Shown here piece after piece: positions 12,783 to 21,612 of a stretch of DNA of 29,754 bases. This DNA comes from Hominicoprocola sp037419475 (GTDB taxonomy: Bacteria > Bacillota > Clostridia > Oscillospirales > Oscillospiraceae). Both the position numbers and the translations under genes were made by a program. The first letter of the stretch is position 1. Each line of letters opens with the position of its first letter. Under the pieces are notes generated by a model. The model did not search any database, was not told the origin of the DNA, and was given only the letters and a program-made list of their open reading frames with translations. The stretch spans positions 1-29,754 of the forward strand of contig JAXYYF010000106.1 in NCBI GenBank assembly GCA_037419475.1, read 5' to 3'.

Positions 12783-14054
12783 ATGAAAAAGAAATTTCTG
12801 TCCGTTCTCTGCGTCCTCGCACTGATGGCGGCACTTCTTCCCAACGCGCATGCGCTGGAGGGAGAGGGCACGCGCGCCGCGCAGACACTATCCGCGCTCG
12901 GTCTGGTCAGCGGCACGCCGAACGGCTATGACACATCTGCAACCGCCACGCAGGAACAGGCCGCCGCGCTGCTCGTCCGTCTGCTCGGTGCAGAGCAGGA
13001 GGCTGCCGCCGACCGCCGCAGCTGCGGCTGGGGGAATGTGCCCCACTGGGCGCAGAACGCAGTGAATTACTGCGCCAACCACGCTCTGCTCGATCAGGAG
13101 GAATATCGTCCGAATGCTGCGGTGAGCGCCGAGCTGTGGTGCTCCATGCTGCTGTGCGCGATCAACGAACCCATTGCGGGCGGCAGCGTGAATACTGCGC
13201 GGCGCATCGGCCTGATCGCCCTGCCGCTCGAGGGCACGCTCACACGCGGCGAGCTGTTTGAAACGGCACTCAGCGCGCTCACGGCTCCGTGTCTGAGCGG
13301 CGGCGCATCGCTTCTTGACAGTCTGATTGGGAAAAGCCTCTGCACGGAGGAAAAGGCCGCCTCCCTCGGTCTGCGCAGCGAGCGTCTGAACGCCCGCCAG
13401 CTCACCGACCGGCATATTGCCGCCGTGCTCCAGCTTGCCCTGTATGAGGACGAAGCCTCCTACGCCAAGGATGACGCCAGTGCAAGCGCCAGCGCCATCC
13501 TCATCTCCGACGACGGTCTGGCCCTGACGAACTGCCACTCCATCCGTGACGCCGTGATCGGTACGGCCACGCTCGTCACCGGCGAGACCTTCCGCATCGA
13601 CCGCGTGCTCTTCTACGATGATCCGCTCGATCTCGCCGTGATCCGCATCGACCGCACCAGCACAGACGGCGTCATCGTCCCGCGCTTTTCCTATGCCGAG
13701 CTGGTTGGCCGTAAGGACGTCCGCGTGGGCGACACCGTTTATGCCATCGGCAACCCGCTCGGTCTCGGTCTGACCGTAAGTCAGGGCATCATCAACTCCG
13801 TTTCGCACGTGGCCGACCTGTCCAATCGTCCCTGCTTTGTCAGCGACGCGACGATCTCCCGCGGCTCCAGCGGCGGCGCGCTGTTCAATGAGCTTGGGCA
13901 GGTCATCGCCGTGACCACCGGCGCCTACAACCTCGGCAACAACATGTATCTAAGCGTTCCTGTCGCTCCGGTGCTGCACCTCGACCTGAGCGGCGAGGGT
14001 GAAACTCTCACTGAGGTCAACGAGGCGCTCGACGCGCAGGAGGAAGCTGAATAG
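12783..14054 (+). CDS. secreted trypsin-like (DegP-type) serine protease with SLH-like N-terminal region
   Basis: A 423-residue exported protein. Residues 1-25 are a signal peptide (FLSVLCVLALMAALLPNAHA). About 30-215 resembles degenerate S-layer-homology repeats: LSALGLVSGTPNGYDTSATA, then QAAALLVRLLG, and the VPHWAQNAVNYCANHALL segment. About 232-405 is a trypsin-fold protease with the complete triad: H252 in LTNCHSI, D283 in DPLDLAVIRID and S363 in SRGSSGGALFN. There is no PDZ domain after the protease, unlike DegP. An SLH-type region suggests cell-wall attachment, with the protease acting outside the membrane. A good promoter and GGAGG site precede it, and it is a single-gene unit. Confidence 0.88.
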   Translation: MKKKFLSVLCVLALMAALLPNAHALEGEGTRAAQTLSALGLVSGTPNGYDTSATATQEQAAALLVRLLGAEQEAAADRRSCGWGNVPHWAQNAVNYCANHALLDQEEYRPNAAVSAELWCSMLLCAINEPIAGGSVNTARRIGLIALPLEGTLTRGELFETALSALTAPCLSGGASLLDSLIGKSLCTEEKAASLGLRSERLNARQLTDRHIAAVLQLALYEDEASYAKDDASASASAILISDDGLALTNCHSIRDAVIGTATLVTGETFRIDRVLFYDDPLDLAVIRIDRTSTDGVIVPRFSYAELVGRKDVRVGDTVYAIGNPLGLGLTVSQGIINSVSHVADLSNRPCFVSDATISRGSSGGALFNELGQVIAVTTGAYNLGNNMYLSVPVAPVLHLDLSGEGETLTEVNEALDAQEEAE

Positions 14055-14094
14055 CCCTCATTCTCCCGCTGTACATGACCGCCTGCACTGAAAC

Positions 14095-14137
14095 AAAAAA
14101 GGCCGCATCTCCCAAGCATGTGGGAGATGCGGCCTTT
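14095..14137 (-). terminator. terminator of the V-type ATPase operon
   Basis: 14 bp perfect stem (14101-14114 with 14121-14134), 6 nt loop, followed on the minus strand by six T. A short T run on the plus side lets it also serve the protease gene. Confidence 0.9.
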
Positions 14138-14147
14138 ACCGTTTCTT

Positions 14148-14582
14148 TTACTGAAGAAGCAGAAGGCTAAATACGAGGGTGAAAAGCGCGACCGTCTCAA
14201 TAATACCGATGACGATGAAGAAGTTTGCCGTGCCCTTGCCTGTCTCGCCGAGCGCGTCTGCGCTCGCCGCAGCGACCTTGCCCTGGAAGAACGCAGACAG
14301 GCCGATGGCGAGGCCGGCAAAGATACCCGTGAACATGGCCAGCGCCGCATCCGCACCGGAGGCGACCGCATTGCGGATGAAGTTCATCAGCAGGAAGCCG
14401 TAGATCGTCTGCGTCAGGGGTGCGCCGGAGAAGGCAACCATGATGAAGGGAGCGGGCTTGCCGTTCGCATAGCACTTCTTCCATGCGCCGACGCTTGCCT
14501 GCGCCGCAAAGCCTGCGCCGAACGCGCTGCCCATGGCGGACAGGCCCAGCGCGCATGCCATACCAATATATTCGATGCTCAT
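14148..14582 (-). CDS. ntpK: V-type ATPase subunit K (rotor ring, Na+-type site)
   Basis: This is the membrane rotor subunit of the V/A-type ATPase. The 144-residue protein has four transmembrane helices arranged as two hairpins (about 6-30, 48-72, 82-100, 120-142). Residues matching the Na+ site of Enterococcus hirae NtpK are all present: T57 and Q58 with Y61 in LTQTIYG, Q100 in FFQGKVAA, and E129 in IIETVAL. The site is therefore of the Na+-binding kind, although H+ transport cannot be excluded from sequence alone. The first hairpin has no carboxylate, so there is one ion site per four helices. Last gene of the operon, ATG behind GAGGAG, with the operon terminator directly downstream. Confidence 0.95.
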   Translation of the reverse strand: MSIEYIGMACALGLSAMGSAFGAGFAAQASVGAWKKCYANGKPAPFIMVAFSGAPLTQTIYGFLLMNFIRNAVASGADAALAMFTGIFAGLAIGLSAFFQGKVAAASADALGETGKGTANFFIVIGIIETVALFTLVFSLLLLQ

Positions 14583-14602
14583 AACAATTTCTCCTCTTTT
14601 AT

Positions 14603-16429
14603 TTATTTTTTGATCTTATCGAGTTTTTCAAACGGCGCATAGGCAATGCCCGTCCATTCCATACCGAGCTGGCCGGAAAATTCCAGCAGATTCAATCGCA
14701 CACCGTGCACAACCACCGAGAGCAGACCCATCACAACATTCAGTCCATGGCCGACGAGCATGATGAGCGCACCGACGATAAGCAGCGGTCCCTTGAAGCC
14801 GAGCGCCATGTTGTTGAAGCTCTGCGCAATGGCAAGCGAGGCCATGCCGACGGCAAACAAGCGGATGTAGCTCATGATGTTGCCGAACGCGCTGATGGTG
14901 TTGAGGAACACGGTAAACGCGTTTCCGAGCCCCGCCTTGAGTCCCTGTGCAAAGGTCTTGTCCGGCGACATCCCGCCGAAGCACACGACCAGTACGAAGC
15001 CGCAGATCACGACCACGGCGATCGGCGCAAGATCGACCTGCTCGCCGATAACCAGATACAGCACCACAAAATACAGCGCGCAGATCGAGCACAGCCAGCC
15101 GAGATCGGCGACCCAGCTCAGATTTTTCTCGCATGTTTTCCGCCGGATGTTCATAATGCACGCCAGCGAGAGCTGGACCGTACCGAGGATGAAGCAGAAT
15201 TTCATGACGCTGTTTTGCTGCTGCGTGGTGGTGACGTTGAAATACTCGGGGTAGTTTGCAAAGGCCGGTACGACCAGCGATTTGAGGATGGGGACATGCA
15301 TCGCACCCTCCAGCCCGAACCATGTGCCGGTCATCGCGCCCCATATGATCGTGGCGGCGGAGAGCACCCAGAGCAGCTGCACGGCGTCGGAGGGCTTTTT
15401 GCTCTTCACCGTCAGCGCCGCAGCGGCCAGCAAAAACAGGCAGCCATAGCCCGCGTCGCCGATAATCATGGCGAAAAAGAGAGTAAAGAAGCCGAGAAAC
15501 CAGAAGGAAATGTCATACTCATGGTAGCCCGGCACTGTGCCGAGAATGTCGAACACAGGCGCGATGAGCCGCGTGGCCTTCGTATATTTGATCTTGGTCG
15601 GCACCTTGTCATCATCATCCGCGGGATCATCCATCGCCCACGCCCAGCGCTTCTCGGCGGCAGCCGCCTTGAAGCGCTCTTCCTCGTCGGCGGGAATATA
15701 ACCGGTCAGCCACACGAGACCGTCGTCATTCGCCGAGGTATTGCTCACAGAGGAATACTCCGCCTCATTCTGCGTCTTGAGCAGCTGCTCGCGCAGGGTG
15801 CTCAGATGCTTCGACGCCGCCTTGAGCTGCGATTCGCACTCAGCCAGACCGCGCTCACAGTCCGCGATCTCCTGCCGGTACTCGTCAAGGCTCTTCTCCG
15901 GCGGGACGAACTCGCCGGCCGCACAGGCGGCGGGCAGCGCGCCGAGCACGGCGATAGCCTCCATCTTTTCGACCGGTGCAAGCCGGATAAAGCGTACCGT
16001 TTCATCCGCTTCAAGGGCTGCAAGAAGCTTTTTATCCACGCGGCAGAAGTGCAGCTCGAAGCCCTGTTCTTTCAGCTCCCGCACGTCCGCCGGTGAAAAG
16101 CTGCCCCAGCCCGCAAGCATGTCGCACGCAGCCGCCGCGGCGCTTCTGGTCCGCTCAAGCGTTTTTTCCCGCTCAAGGCATTTATTGAGCTCCGCGTACA
16201 GCTTTTCAAAATCCGCATCGCTGAGCGTCTTTGTCTCGCTCTCTCCGCCGCTGTGCTCTTCCAGCACGGTGATGAGCCGCGAGATGGCAGCGAACCGCTC
16301 CAGATATTTCTGGTCGGCATCCGCCTTTTCCGCAAAGTGGACAATGCCGAGCGCACGCAGCGCGCCGAGCATTTCCTCTTTCTGCGAGGCCGCGGCAACA
16401 ATGCAGACGACCTTCATTTTTTCGATCAT
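14603..16429 (-). CDS. ntpI: V-type ATPase subunit I (stator membrane subunit)
   Basis: Equivalent of subunit a: it carries the half-channels for the ion and links the stator stalks to the membrane. The 608-residue product has a soluble N-terminal half (1 to about 310) with coiled-coil segments and a membrane half (about 310-600) with 7-8 helices. The essential arginine that faces the rotor site lies in VVHGVRLNLLEFSG near the C-terminus, and YIRLFAVGMASLAIAQSFN is typical. Its ATG overlaps the subunit D stop (ATGA at 16429-16426), so translation is coupled. Length is as expected for bacterial subunit I. Confidence 0.95.
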   Translation of the reverse strand: MIEKMKVVCIVAAASQKEEMLGALRALGIVHFAEKADADQKYLERFAAISRLITVLEEHSGGESETKTLSDADFEKLYAELNKCLEREKTLERTRSAAAAACDMLAGWGSFSPADVRELKEQGFELHFCRVDKKLLAALEADETVRFIRLAPVEKMEAIAVLGALPAACAAGEFVPPEKSLDEYRQEIADCERGLAECESQLKAASKHLSTLREQLLKTQNEAEYSSVSNTSANDDGLVWLTGYIPADEEERFKAAAAEKRWAWAMDDPADDDDKVPTKIKYTKATRLIAPVFDILGTVPGYHEYDISFWFLGFFTLFFAMIIGDAGYGCLFLLAAAALTVKSKKPSDAVQLLWVLSAATIIWGAMTGTWFGLEGAMHVPILKSLVVPAFANYPEYFNVTTTQQQNSVMKFCFILGTVQLSLACIMNIRRKTCEKNLSWVADLGWLCSICALYFVVLYLVIGEQVDLAPIAVVVICGFVLVVCFGGMSPDKTFAQGLKAGLGNAFTVFLNTISAFGNIMSYIRLFAVGMASLAIAQSFNNMALGFKGPLLIVGALIMLVGHGLNVVMGLLSVVVHGVRLNLLEFSGQLGMEWTGIAYAPFEKLDKIKK

Positions 16430-17040
16430 CGTGCCGCCTCCTGTAGCTTTTTCTTGGCGATCTTACCGCGCACAACGGCCGAGGTCTGCTGGTCGCCGAG
16501 GTAGATGCCAATGACGCGGATGTTCTCCTTCGCTTCGGGAATCTTCACCTTTTCAAACAGGTTCACGCGCTGCGCGGTGGAGCGCAGCTCCTGCTCAAGC
16601 AGTTCGACCTGACGGCGAAGCGTTTTCGACAGCGCGTCCAGCCGCGCGATCTCGCGCAGCGTGACCACGGCGGTATCCACCCAGAGAGGATAATCGGCCA
16701 CGTCGTAAACGATGTCGGCAAAGGTCAGCTCGCGGAATACCGGAACCTTCACGCCCGCGATATTCTCCTCACCACACTCCACATCCAGCGGGCGCACAAG
16801 CGTATCGAGCGCCTTGTCCGGCGGAAACGTGCCGTTTTCGGCGAACACCGCCACCCAGTCGTCCAGACTGGCAATGACCTTCAGGCGCTCGGCCTCCACC
16901 TTTTCCAGCTGCACCGTTATCTGCATCATGACCGATTGCAGCTGCTGCTTTTTCAGCTGGAGGGTCGGCAGATAGCGCTGAAACTGCTTGAGGTGATCCT
17001 TCTGCACCTTCAATTCGTTTTTCGTTAATTTGACAGCCAT
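16426..17040 (-). CDS. ntpD: V-type ATPase subunit D (central stalk)
   Basis: Central rotor shaft that turns inside the A3B3 head. The 204-residue protein is long, charged and helical. The N-terminal LTKNELKVQKDHLKQFQRYLP and the C-terminal RRQVELLEQELRSTAQRVNLFE (the latter about 155-176) form the antiparallel coiled coil seen in the family. The C-terminal AKKKLQEAAR tail overlaps the start of subunit I by 4 nt. It begins 10 nt after the subunit B stop. No gene for subunit F, its usual partner, is found in this operon. Confidence 0.93.
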   Translation of the reverse strand: MAVKLTKNELKVQKDHLKQFQRYLPTLQLKKQQLQSVMMQITVQLEKVEAERLKVIASLDDWVAVFAENGTFPPDKALDTLVRPLDVECGEENIAGVKVPVFRELTFADIVYDVADYPLWVDTAVVTLREIARLDALSKTLRRQVELLEQELRSTAQRVNLFEKVKIPEAKENIRVIGIYLGDQQTSAVVRGKIAKKKLQEAAR

Positions 17041-17050
17041 ACGCGCTCCC

Positions 17051-18346
17051 TCAGTTCAAAGCGTCCTTTTTCGGCCATCTCTCCTGAAGAATGCTGGTCT
17101 TCAGGCCCGTCTCGTTCGGCTCAAAGCACTCGGCAAGGATCTCCCAGCCGAGATCCAGTGCCTCCTCCAGCGGGATATTCACGCTCAGATCCATCAGCTT
17201 CGTCTCAAAAAGATGGCCGTACTTGAGCAGCTTTTCGTCCCATTCGGACATCATAAAGCCCATGGACTTCTTCTCGAGGCTCTCCTTATACGCGCTGTAA
17301 AGGCGGATCATACCGTCCATCAGGGCACGGTGGTCGCTGCGTGTCGCACCGTTGACATTCTGCTTGAGGCGGGACAGGGAGCCAAACGGCTCGATGTGTC
17401 CATTCTTGAGATAATACTGGCCCTCAGTGATATAGCCCGTGTTATCCGGCACAGGATGGGTCACATCGTCGCCGGGCATCGTGGTGACGCCGAGGATGGT
17501 GATGGAGCCCGCCCCCTCAAAGTCGACCGCCTTTTCATAGCGTGCGGCCAGACAGCTGTAAAGGTCGCCGGGGTAGCCGCGGTTGGACGGCACCTGCTCC
17601 ATCGTAATGGCCATTTCCTTCTGCGCATCGGCGTAGTTGGTCATATCGGTCAGCAGCACGAGCACACGCTTGCCTGCAAGGGCGAACTGTTCAGCCACGG
17701 CAAGCGACAGATCCGGCACGAGCGTGCACTCGACCGTCGGGTCGGAGGCCGTGTGGATGAACATGACCGTGCGGCCCATCGCACCGCTCTTTTCTAGCGT
17801 ATCGCGGAAGAAAAGGTAATCGTCGTACTTCAGGCCCATGCCGCCGAGAACGATCACGTCGATCTCCGCCTGCATGGCGATGCGGGAGAGCAGCTGGTTG
17901 TACGGCTCGCCGGACACAGAGAAGATCGGCAGCTTCTGACTCTCGACAAGGGTGTTGAACACATCGATCATCGGGATACCGGTGCGGATCATACGCTTTG
18001 GCACGATACGCTTGGCCGGATTGACAGACGGGCCGCCAATGGGGATCATATTCTCCGTCAGCGCGGGGCCGTTGTCACGCGGCACGCCGGCGCCGTCGAA
18101 CACGCGGCCGAGCAGATCGTCGGAGAACGAAACCATCATAGGCCGGCCGAGGAAGCGGACGGTGTCCGTCGTGCTCACGCCCTGCGTACCTGCAAAGACC
18201 TGTAAGGATACAAGGTCACCGTCGAGCTTGATAACATTGGCATAGCTGTCGCCGACGAGGGCAAGGTCTCCGTTGCGCACGCCCTGCGCACGCACAGTCA
18301 CGACATTGCCGACGATCGACTCGATTCTGGTATAAACTTTCTGCAT
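17051..18346 (-). CDS. ntpB: V-type ATPase subunit B (regulatory nucleotide-binding subunit)
   Basis: Non-catalytic partner of subunit A in the hexameric head. The 431-residue protein shows the degenerate phosphate-binding loop (IFSVSGEPYNQLLSRI), LLTDMTNYADAQKEM, and PSNRGYPGDLY, whose Arg is the expected arginine finger. The length is slightly shorter than the 455-460 residues common in Enterococcus and archaea. The ATG follows GGAGG, and the gene starts 13 nt after the subunit A stop. Confidence 0.96.
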   Translation of the reverse strand: MQKVYTRIESIVGNVVTVRAQGVRNGDLALVGDSYANVIKLDGDLVSLQVFAGTQGVSTTDTVRFLGRPMMVSFSDDLLGRVFDGAGVPRDNGPALTENMIPIGGPSVNPAKRIVPKRMIRTGIPMIDVFNTLVESQKLPIFSVSGEPYNQLLSRIAMQAEIDVIVLGGMGLKYDDYLFFRDTLEKSGAMGRTVMFIHTASDPTVECTLVPDLSLAVAEQFALAGKRVLVLLTDMTNYADAQKEMAITMEQVPSNRGYPGDLYSCLAARYEKAVDFEGAGSITILGVTTMPGDDVTHPVPDNTGYITEGQYYLKNGHIEPFGSLSRLKQNVNGATRSDHRALMDGMIRLYSAYKESLEKKSMGFMMSEWDEKLLKYGHLFETKLMDLSVNIPLEEALDLGWEILAECFEPNETGLKTSILQERWPKKDALN

Positions 18347-18359
18347 ACAGACTTCCTCC

Positions 18360-20090
18360 TTAACCCTTCACTTTGTTCCGATAAAAGTCTGTCAGTTTCT
18401 TTTCCTGTGCTTCAAATTCCGGCGTCTGGAATACGGTATTGTGCCAGTCGAGGAACTCCTGACGCACCTGATTGAAGAACGAGCGGATCTCCTTCTTGTC
18501 GCTCAGATCGTAGCTGCTCGTGAGCACATCGTAGAGCACGTTGAACTCATGCGCCTGACGCTCCGGCTCGCAGGCCGCGTCGATGGGATCAAAGGAGTTC
18601 TGCTGGAGATAGACCGCATCGAGCAGCTCGCCCTTCTGATAGATAATGTAGTCCTCGGCCGAGGTGCCCTCTTCACCAATGACCTTCATCATCTGATTGA
18701 TCTCATTGCTGCGCTTGAGGATGCTGCGCGCCTCCTCCACGCGTCCCATGTCTACAACGCCCTGATACTTCGACCAGGAATCAATGGGATGGATGGAGGG
18801 GTATTTGCGCGCGTCGGAGCGCTCACGGGAGAGGCCGTGGAACGCACCGACGACCTTGAGCGTCGCCTGTGTGACCGGCTCTTCAAAGTTGCCGCCGGCG
18901 GGCGAGACCGTGCCGCCGATGGTAACGGAGGCGATCTTGCCGTTTCTCAGCCGCACCTTGCCCGCGCGCTCATAAAACGACGCGATCACGGATTCGAGGT
19001 AGGCGGGGAACGCTTCCTCACCGGGGATCTCCTCCAGTCGGCCGCTCATTTCGCGCATGGCCTGCGCCCAGCGGCTGGTGGAGTCGGCCAGAAGCAGGAC
19101 GTTGAGCCCCATCTGGCGGTAATATTCGGCCATCGTCACCGCCGTGTACACCGACGCCTCGCGCGCCGCGACCGGCATGGACGAGGTATTGCAGATGATG
19201 ATGGTGCGCTCCATGAGCGAACGGCCCGTGCGTGGGTCGACCAGCTCCGGGAACTCCTTGAGCACCTCGACGACCTCGCCCGCGCGCTCGCCGCAGGCAG
19301 CGACGATAACGATATCGACGTCGGCGTTCTTTGCCTCCATGTGCTGAAGCACCGTCTTGCCCGCGCCGAAGGGGCCGGGCACACAGAACGTGCCACCCTT
19401 GGCGACCGGCAGGAAGGTATCAATGCAGCGGATCTTTGTCACCAGCGTCTCATCGGGACGCAGGCGCTCCTCATAGCAGCGGATGGGTACCTTGACGGGC
19501 CAGGAAAATACCATGCTCAGTTCTTTTTCCTCGCCGTTTCCGTTTTCCAGAACGGCGACGGTCGAGCGCACGGGATAGCTGCCCTTGCTCTGCACGGACT
19601 TCACGCGCCAGCCCTCGTCCTTGAGGTCAAAGGGCACCATGATAAGGTGCGTGAACTGTCCCTCGGGCACGCTGCCGACCGCGTCGCCCGCCAGAACCGC
19701 GTCGCCGGGCTTAACGAGCGGGGTGAACTCCCACTCCTTATCCGGAATGGGGTCGAGATAAACGCCGCGCTGAAGAAAGAAGCCGCACTGCTCGGCCAGC
19801 TGCGGCAGCGGATTCTGCAAACCGTCGAACACCTGCGTGAGAAGGCCGGGCCCCAGCTCAACGCTCATCAGCTCGCCGGTAAGCTCCACCTCATCGCCGA
19901 CCTGAATGCCATTGGTCATCTCATAGATCTGCATGCTCACGGTGTCGCCGTTGATGCGGATGACCTCGCCCTTGAGCCGCTCGCCGCCGACTTTGACAAA
20001 GCCCACCTCATTTTTTCGCACGGAGCCGGAAAACCTTGCCGAGACAAGGTTGCCGTTGACTCCGGTCACATAACCTGTCACTTTTTCCAT
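18360..20090 (-). CDS. ntpA: V-type ATPase catalytic subunit A
   Basis: Catalytic ATP-hydrolysing or ATP-forming subunit. The 576-residue protein carries the V-type Walker A loop GPFGAGKTVLQH and the Walker B region LLLADSTSRWAQAMRE. It also has the family's long non-homologous insertion (about 110-200) ahead of the P-loop, and EFPELVDPRTGRSLMERT. Length matches bacterial and archaeal A subunits (about 580-590). It starts 18 nt after the DUF2764 stop, behind a GGAGA site. The window has no F-type ATPase. Confidence 0.97.
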   Translation of the reverse strand: MEKVTGYVTGVNGNLVSARFSGSVRKNEVGFVKVGGERLKGEVIRINGDTVSMQIYEMTNGIQVGDEVELTGELMSVELGPGLLTQVFDGLQNPLPQLAEQCGFFLQRGVYLDPIPDKEWEFTPLVKPGDAVLAGDAVGSVPEGQFTHLIMVPFDLKDEGWRVKSVQSKGSYPVRSTVAVLENGNGEEKELSMVFSWPVKVPIRCYEERLRPDETLVTKIRCIDTFLPVAKGGTFCVPGPFGAGKTVLQHMEAKNADVDIVIVAACGERAGEVVEVLKEFPELVDPRTGRSLMERTIIICNTSSMPVAAREASVYTAVTMAEYYRQMGLNVLLLADSTSRWAQAMREMSGRLEEIPGEEAFPAYLESVIASFYERAGKVRLRNGKIASVTIGGTVSPAGGNFEEPVTQATLKVVGAFHGLSRERSDARKYPSIHPIDSWSKYQGVVDMGRVEEARSILKRSNEINQMMKVIGEEGTSAEDYIIYQKGELLDAVYLQQNSFDPIDAACEPERQAHEFNVLYDVLTSSYDLSDKKEIRSFFNQVRQEFLDWHNTVFQTPEFEAQEKKLTDFYRNKVKG

Positions 20091-20108
20091 TTCGTTTCTC
20101 CGTTTCGT

Positions 20109-20630
20109 TTATATGCTCAATATCTGCCGGCGGATGTGCTCAAGCAGCCCATCAAATGCCGCTCTGCCCTCATCGTGGCGGAAAATGCGCTGGCGCTCGA
20201 GCAGCCGAAGCTTCATTGCATAGCCGTAAAGCGCGCAGTCGTCAAAATTATGCAGTCCCACCAGCTCGTCGAGCCGGGCAAACTCCAGCGCGAGCAGCAG
20301 CCGCTCACCCTCAAGTGGATCGGACGCGTTCACCGCCGCCGTGACCGTCTGCGTCACAGCCGCCTCGCGCTCATTCGGCACGGCACAGGGCCGGCCGAGC
20401 TTGAGATTTCTCTGGTAGTTCAGCTCGTCCGACAGCACGCGGTAAAAGGCCGCCCAGCGATCCACAAGCGGTCCCTCGCACGAGCGCTCCGTCAGCGTTT
20501 CCAGCGTGCGGTAGACCTTCTCGCTCACAGCCCCTCTGCAAAGCTCGAGAAACGCGTCGTAATCCAGCGGCGGCGTTTCGTTCGCCCGAAGCATCGGCAG
20601 GCTTGCGATCAGATAGTAATAGGAAGCCAA
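20109..20630 (-). CDS. DUF2764 protein of the V-type ATPase operon (probable C-like subunit)
   Basis: A 173-residue mostly helical protein starting M-ASYYYLIASLPML, the N-terminal signature of DUF2764 proteins encoded between subunits E and A in Chlamydia, spirochaete and Bacteroidetes V-ATPase operons. It probably takes the place of subunit C, the rotor socket; this is inference from position. Start choice: the GTG at 20639 overlaps its own AAGGAG site, whereas TTG at 20630-20628 has a 7 nt spacing and gives the family N-terminus, so TTG is preferred. Tightly packed between subunits E and A. Confidence 0.82.
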   Translation of the reverse strand: MASYYYLIASLPMLRANETPPLDYDAFLELCRGAVSEKVYRTLETLTERSCEGPLVDRWAAFYRVLSDELNYQRNLKLGRPCAVPNEREAAVTQTVTAAVNASDPLEGERLLLALEFARLDELVGLHNFDDCALYGYAMKLRLLERQRIFRHDEGRAAFDGLLEHIRRQILSI

Positions 20631-20642
20631 AAGCGTCACTCC

Positions 20643-21203
20643 TTAAATATGCATATCCCGGAAGAAGGGCGCGAGCAGCTTGGAAAGCTCCTCATCAGAG
20701 CAGTCGATGTAGCCCGAGCCGTCCTTCGCGCACAGGCGGAAGCCTGTGTGCACCTTTTTTGAGGGTCGGATCTCCAGTCCCGCCTTGACGGCTCCGGCCA
20801 GCTCGGCGCGCAGCGCCTCCGTCACCTCGGCCACCTCGGCGGCGTAGGCGGAAGCATCCTCGCCCTGTACGGCGGCAAGCACAAGCGACGCAAGCGTCTT
20901 GTCCTCCAGTGCCTTGCCTGTGTCCTGCGCAAGCAGCTTCGTCAGCTCGCCGTTGATCTCCTGCCGGAAAGCGAGCACCGCGTCGCGTTTGGCCTGCTCA
21001 GCGCTGAGCTGGGCGCTCGTCTTAAAGATCTCCGCCTCCGCCTTCGCACTCTCGCGCAGCTTATCTGCTTCACTTCTGGCGTCGGCAAGGATCGCCTCCG
21101 CCTGCTTCTTCGCGTCGGCAAGGATGCTCGCAGCTTCCTGATTAGCGCTTTCAATTCCGTCTTTTTTGATGGAAGAAACAAGATCCTGAATCTGAAGTTC
21201 CAT
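20643..21203 (-). CDS. ntpE: V-type ATPase subunit E (peripheral stalk)
   Basis: Peripheral stator stalk subunit. The 186-residue protein has a long Ala/Glu/Lys-rich coiled coil (about 20-85, with repeats such as EAASILADAKKQAEAILADA) and a globular C-terminal domain (about 105-186). The start at 21203 (MELQIQD) has AAGGTG at good spacing; a longer frame upstream adds non-family sequence and is rejected. First gene of the operon in transcription order, so the promoter must lie in the AT-rich region beyond 21204. The usual partner subunit G/H is not found as a separate gene here. Confidence 0.9.
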   Translation of the reverse strand: MELQIQDLVSSIKKDGIESANQEAASILADAKKQAEAILADARSEADKLRESAKAEAEIFKTSAQLSAEQAKRDAVLAFRQEINGELTKLLAQDTGKALEDKTLASLVLAAVQGEDASAYAAEVAEVTEALRAELAGAVKAGLEIRPSKKVHTGFRLCAKDGSGYIDCSDEELSKLLAPFFRDMHI

Positions 21204-21533
21204 ATCGATCACCTTCCTGTTGGATTTTCCTTTATATAGTATACCATGTAAAGAATACGTCATTCTATTTGCAAAATCAATGCATTTCTTCTCTTTTATT
21301 CATTGAACATATTGATTTCGCCTGTACTTATTTCTTTTTTATATGGCTCTCCATGCATAGTATTCTGTTCGCGCCTTCGTCTGGCACAAGCCACCGAAAC
21401 ACACGTCTGTCCCTGTCAGCCATGGGCAGCATACCTGTATAAAAGATACCGTAAACTGTACCATATATTCCACACAACTGCAAGCCCCTCTCATTATGCA
21501 AAAAGGGCGTTGTGCTCAAAGTGCGGCTCATGG
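21204..21533. other. intergenic region between the V-ATPase operon and the aldehyde dehydrogenase
   Basis: About 330 bp, clearly more AT-rich than the neighbouring genes. On the minus strand it should contain the V-ATPase promoter. The best -10 candidates are TATACT and TATATA (complement of about 21232-21242), but no convincing -35 pairs with them. Short open frames occur on both strands without ribosome binding sites or recognisable products, and I do not call them. Confidence 0.5.
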
Positions 21534-21583
21534 AAAACAGGGAAAGAGGAGGCACTGTAAAGCGCCGCCTCTTTCCCTGTTTT
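21534..21583 (-). terminator. terminator of the aldehyde dehydrogenase gene
   Basis: Arms AAAACAGGGAAAGAGG (21534-21549) and CCTCTTTCCCTGTTTT (21568-21583) form a 16 bp stem with T runs on both sides. Confidence 0.88.
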
Positions 21584-21612
21584 ATATGGAGATTGGTGAA
21601 AAAGTGCCGTAA

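Noticed and set aside
14705..16096. 463-codon open frame on the plus strand
   Set aside because: Antisense to ntpI, with a His/Arg/Glu-rich low-sense translation.
18441..20762. 773-codon open frame on the plus strand
   Set aside because: It is antisense to the whole of ntpA and DUF2764. High GC with third-position bias leaves long open antisense frames, and the translation has no recognisable domain.
21328..21555. 75-codon minus-strand frame between the aldehyde dehydrogenase and the V-ATPase
   Set aside because: Its start lies inside the terminator hairpin, it has no ribosome binding site, and the product resembles nothing I know.
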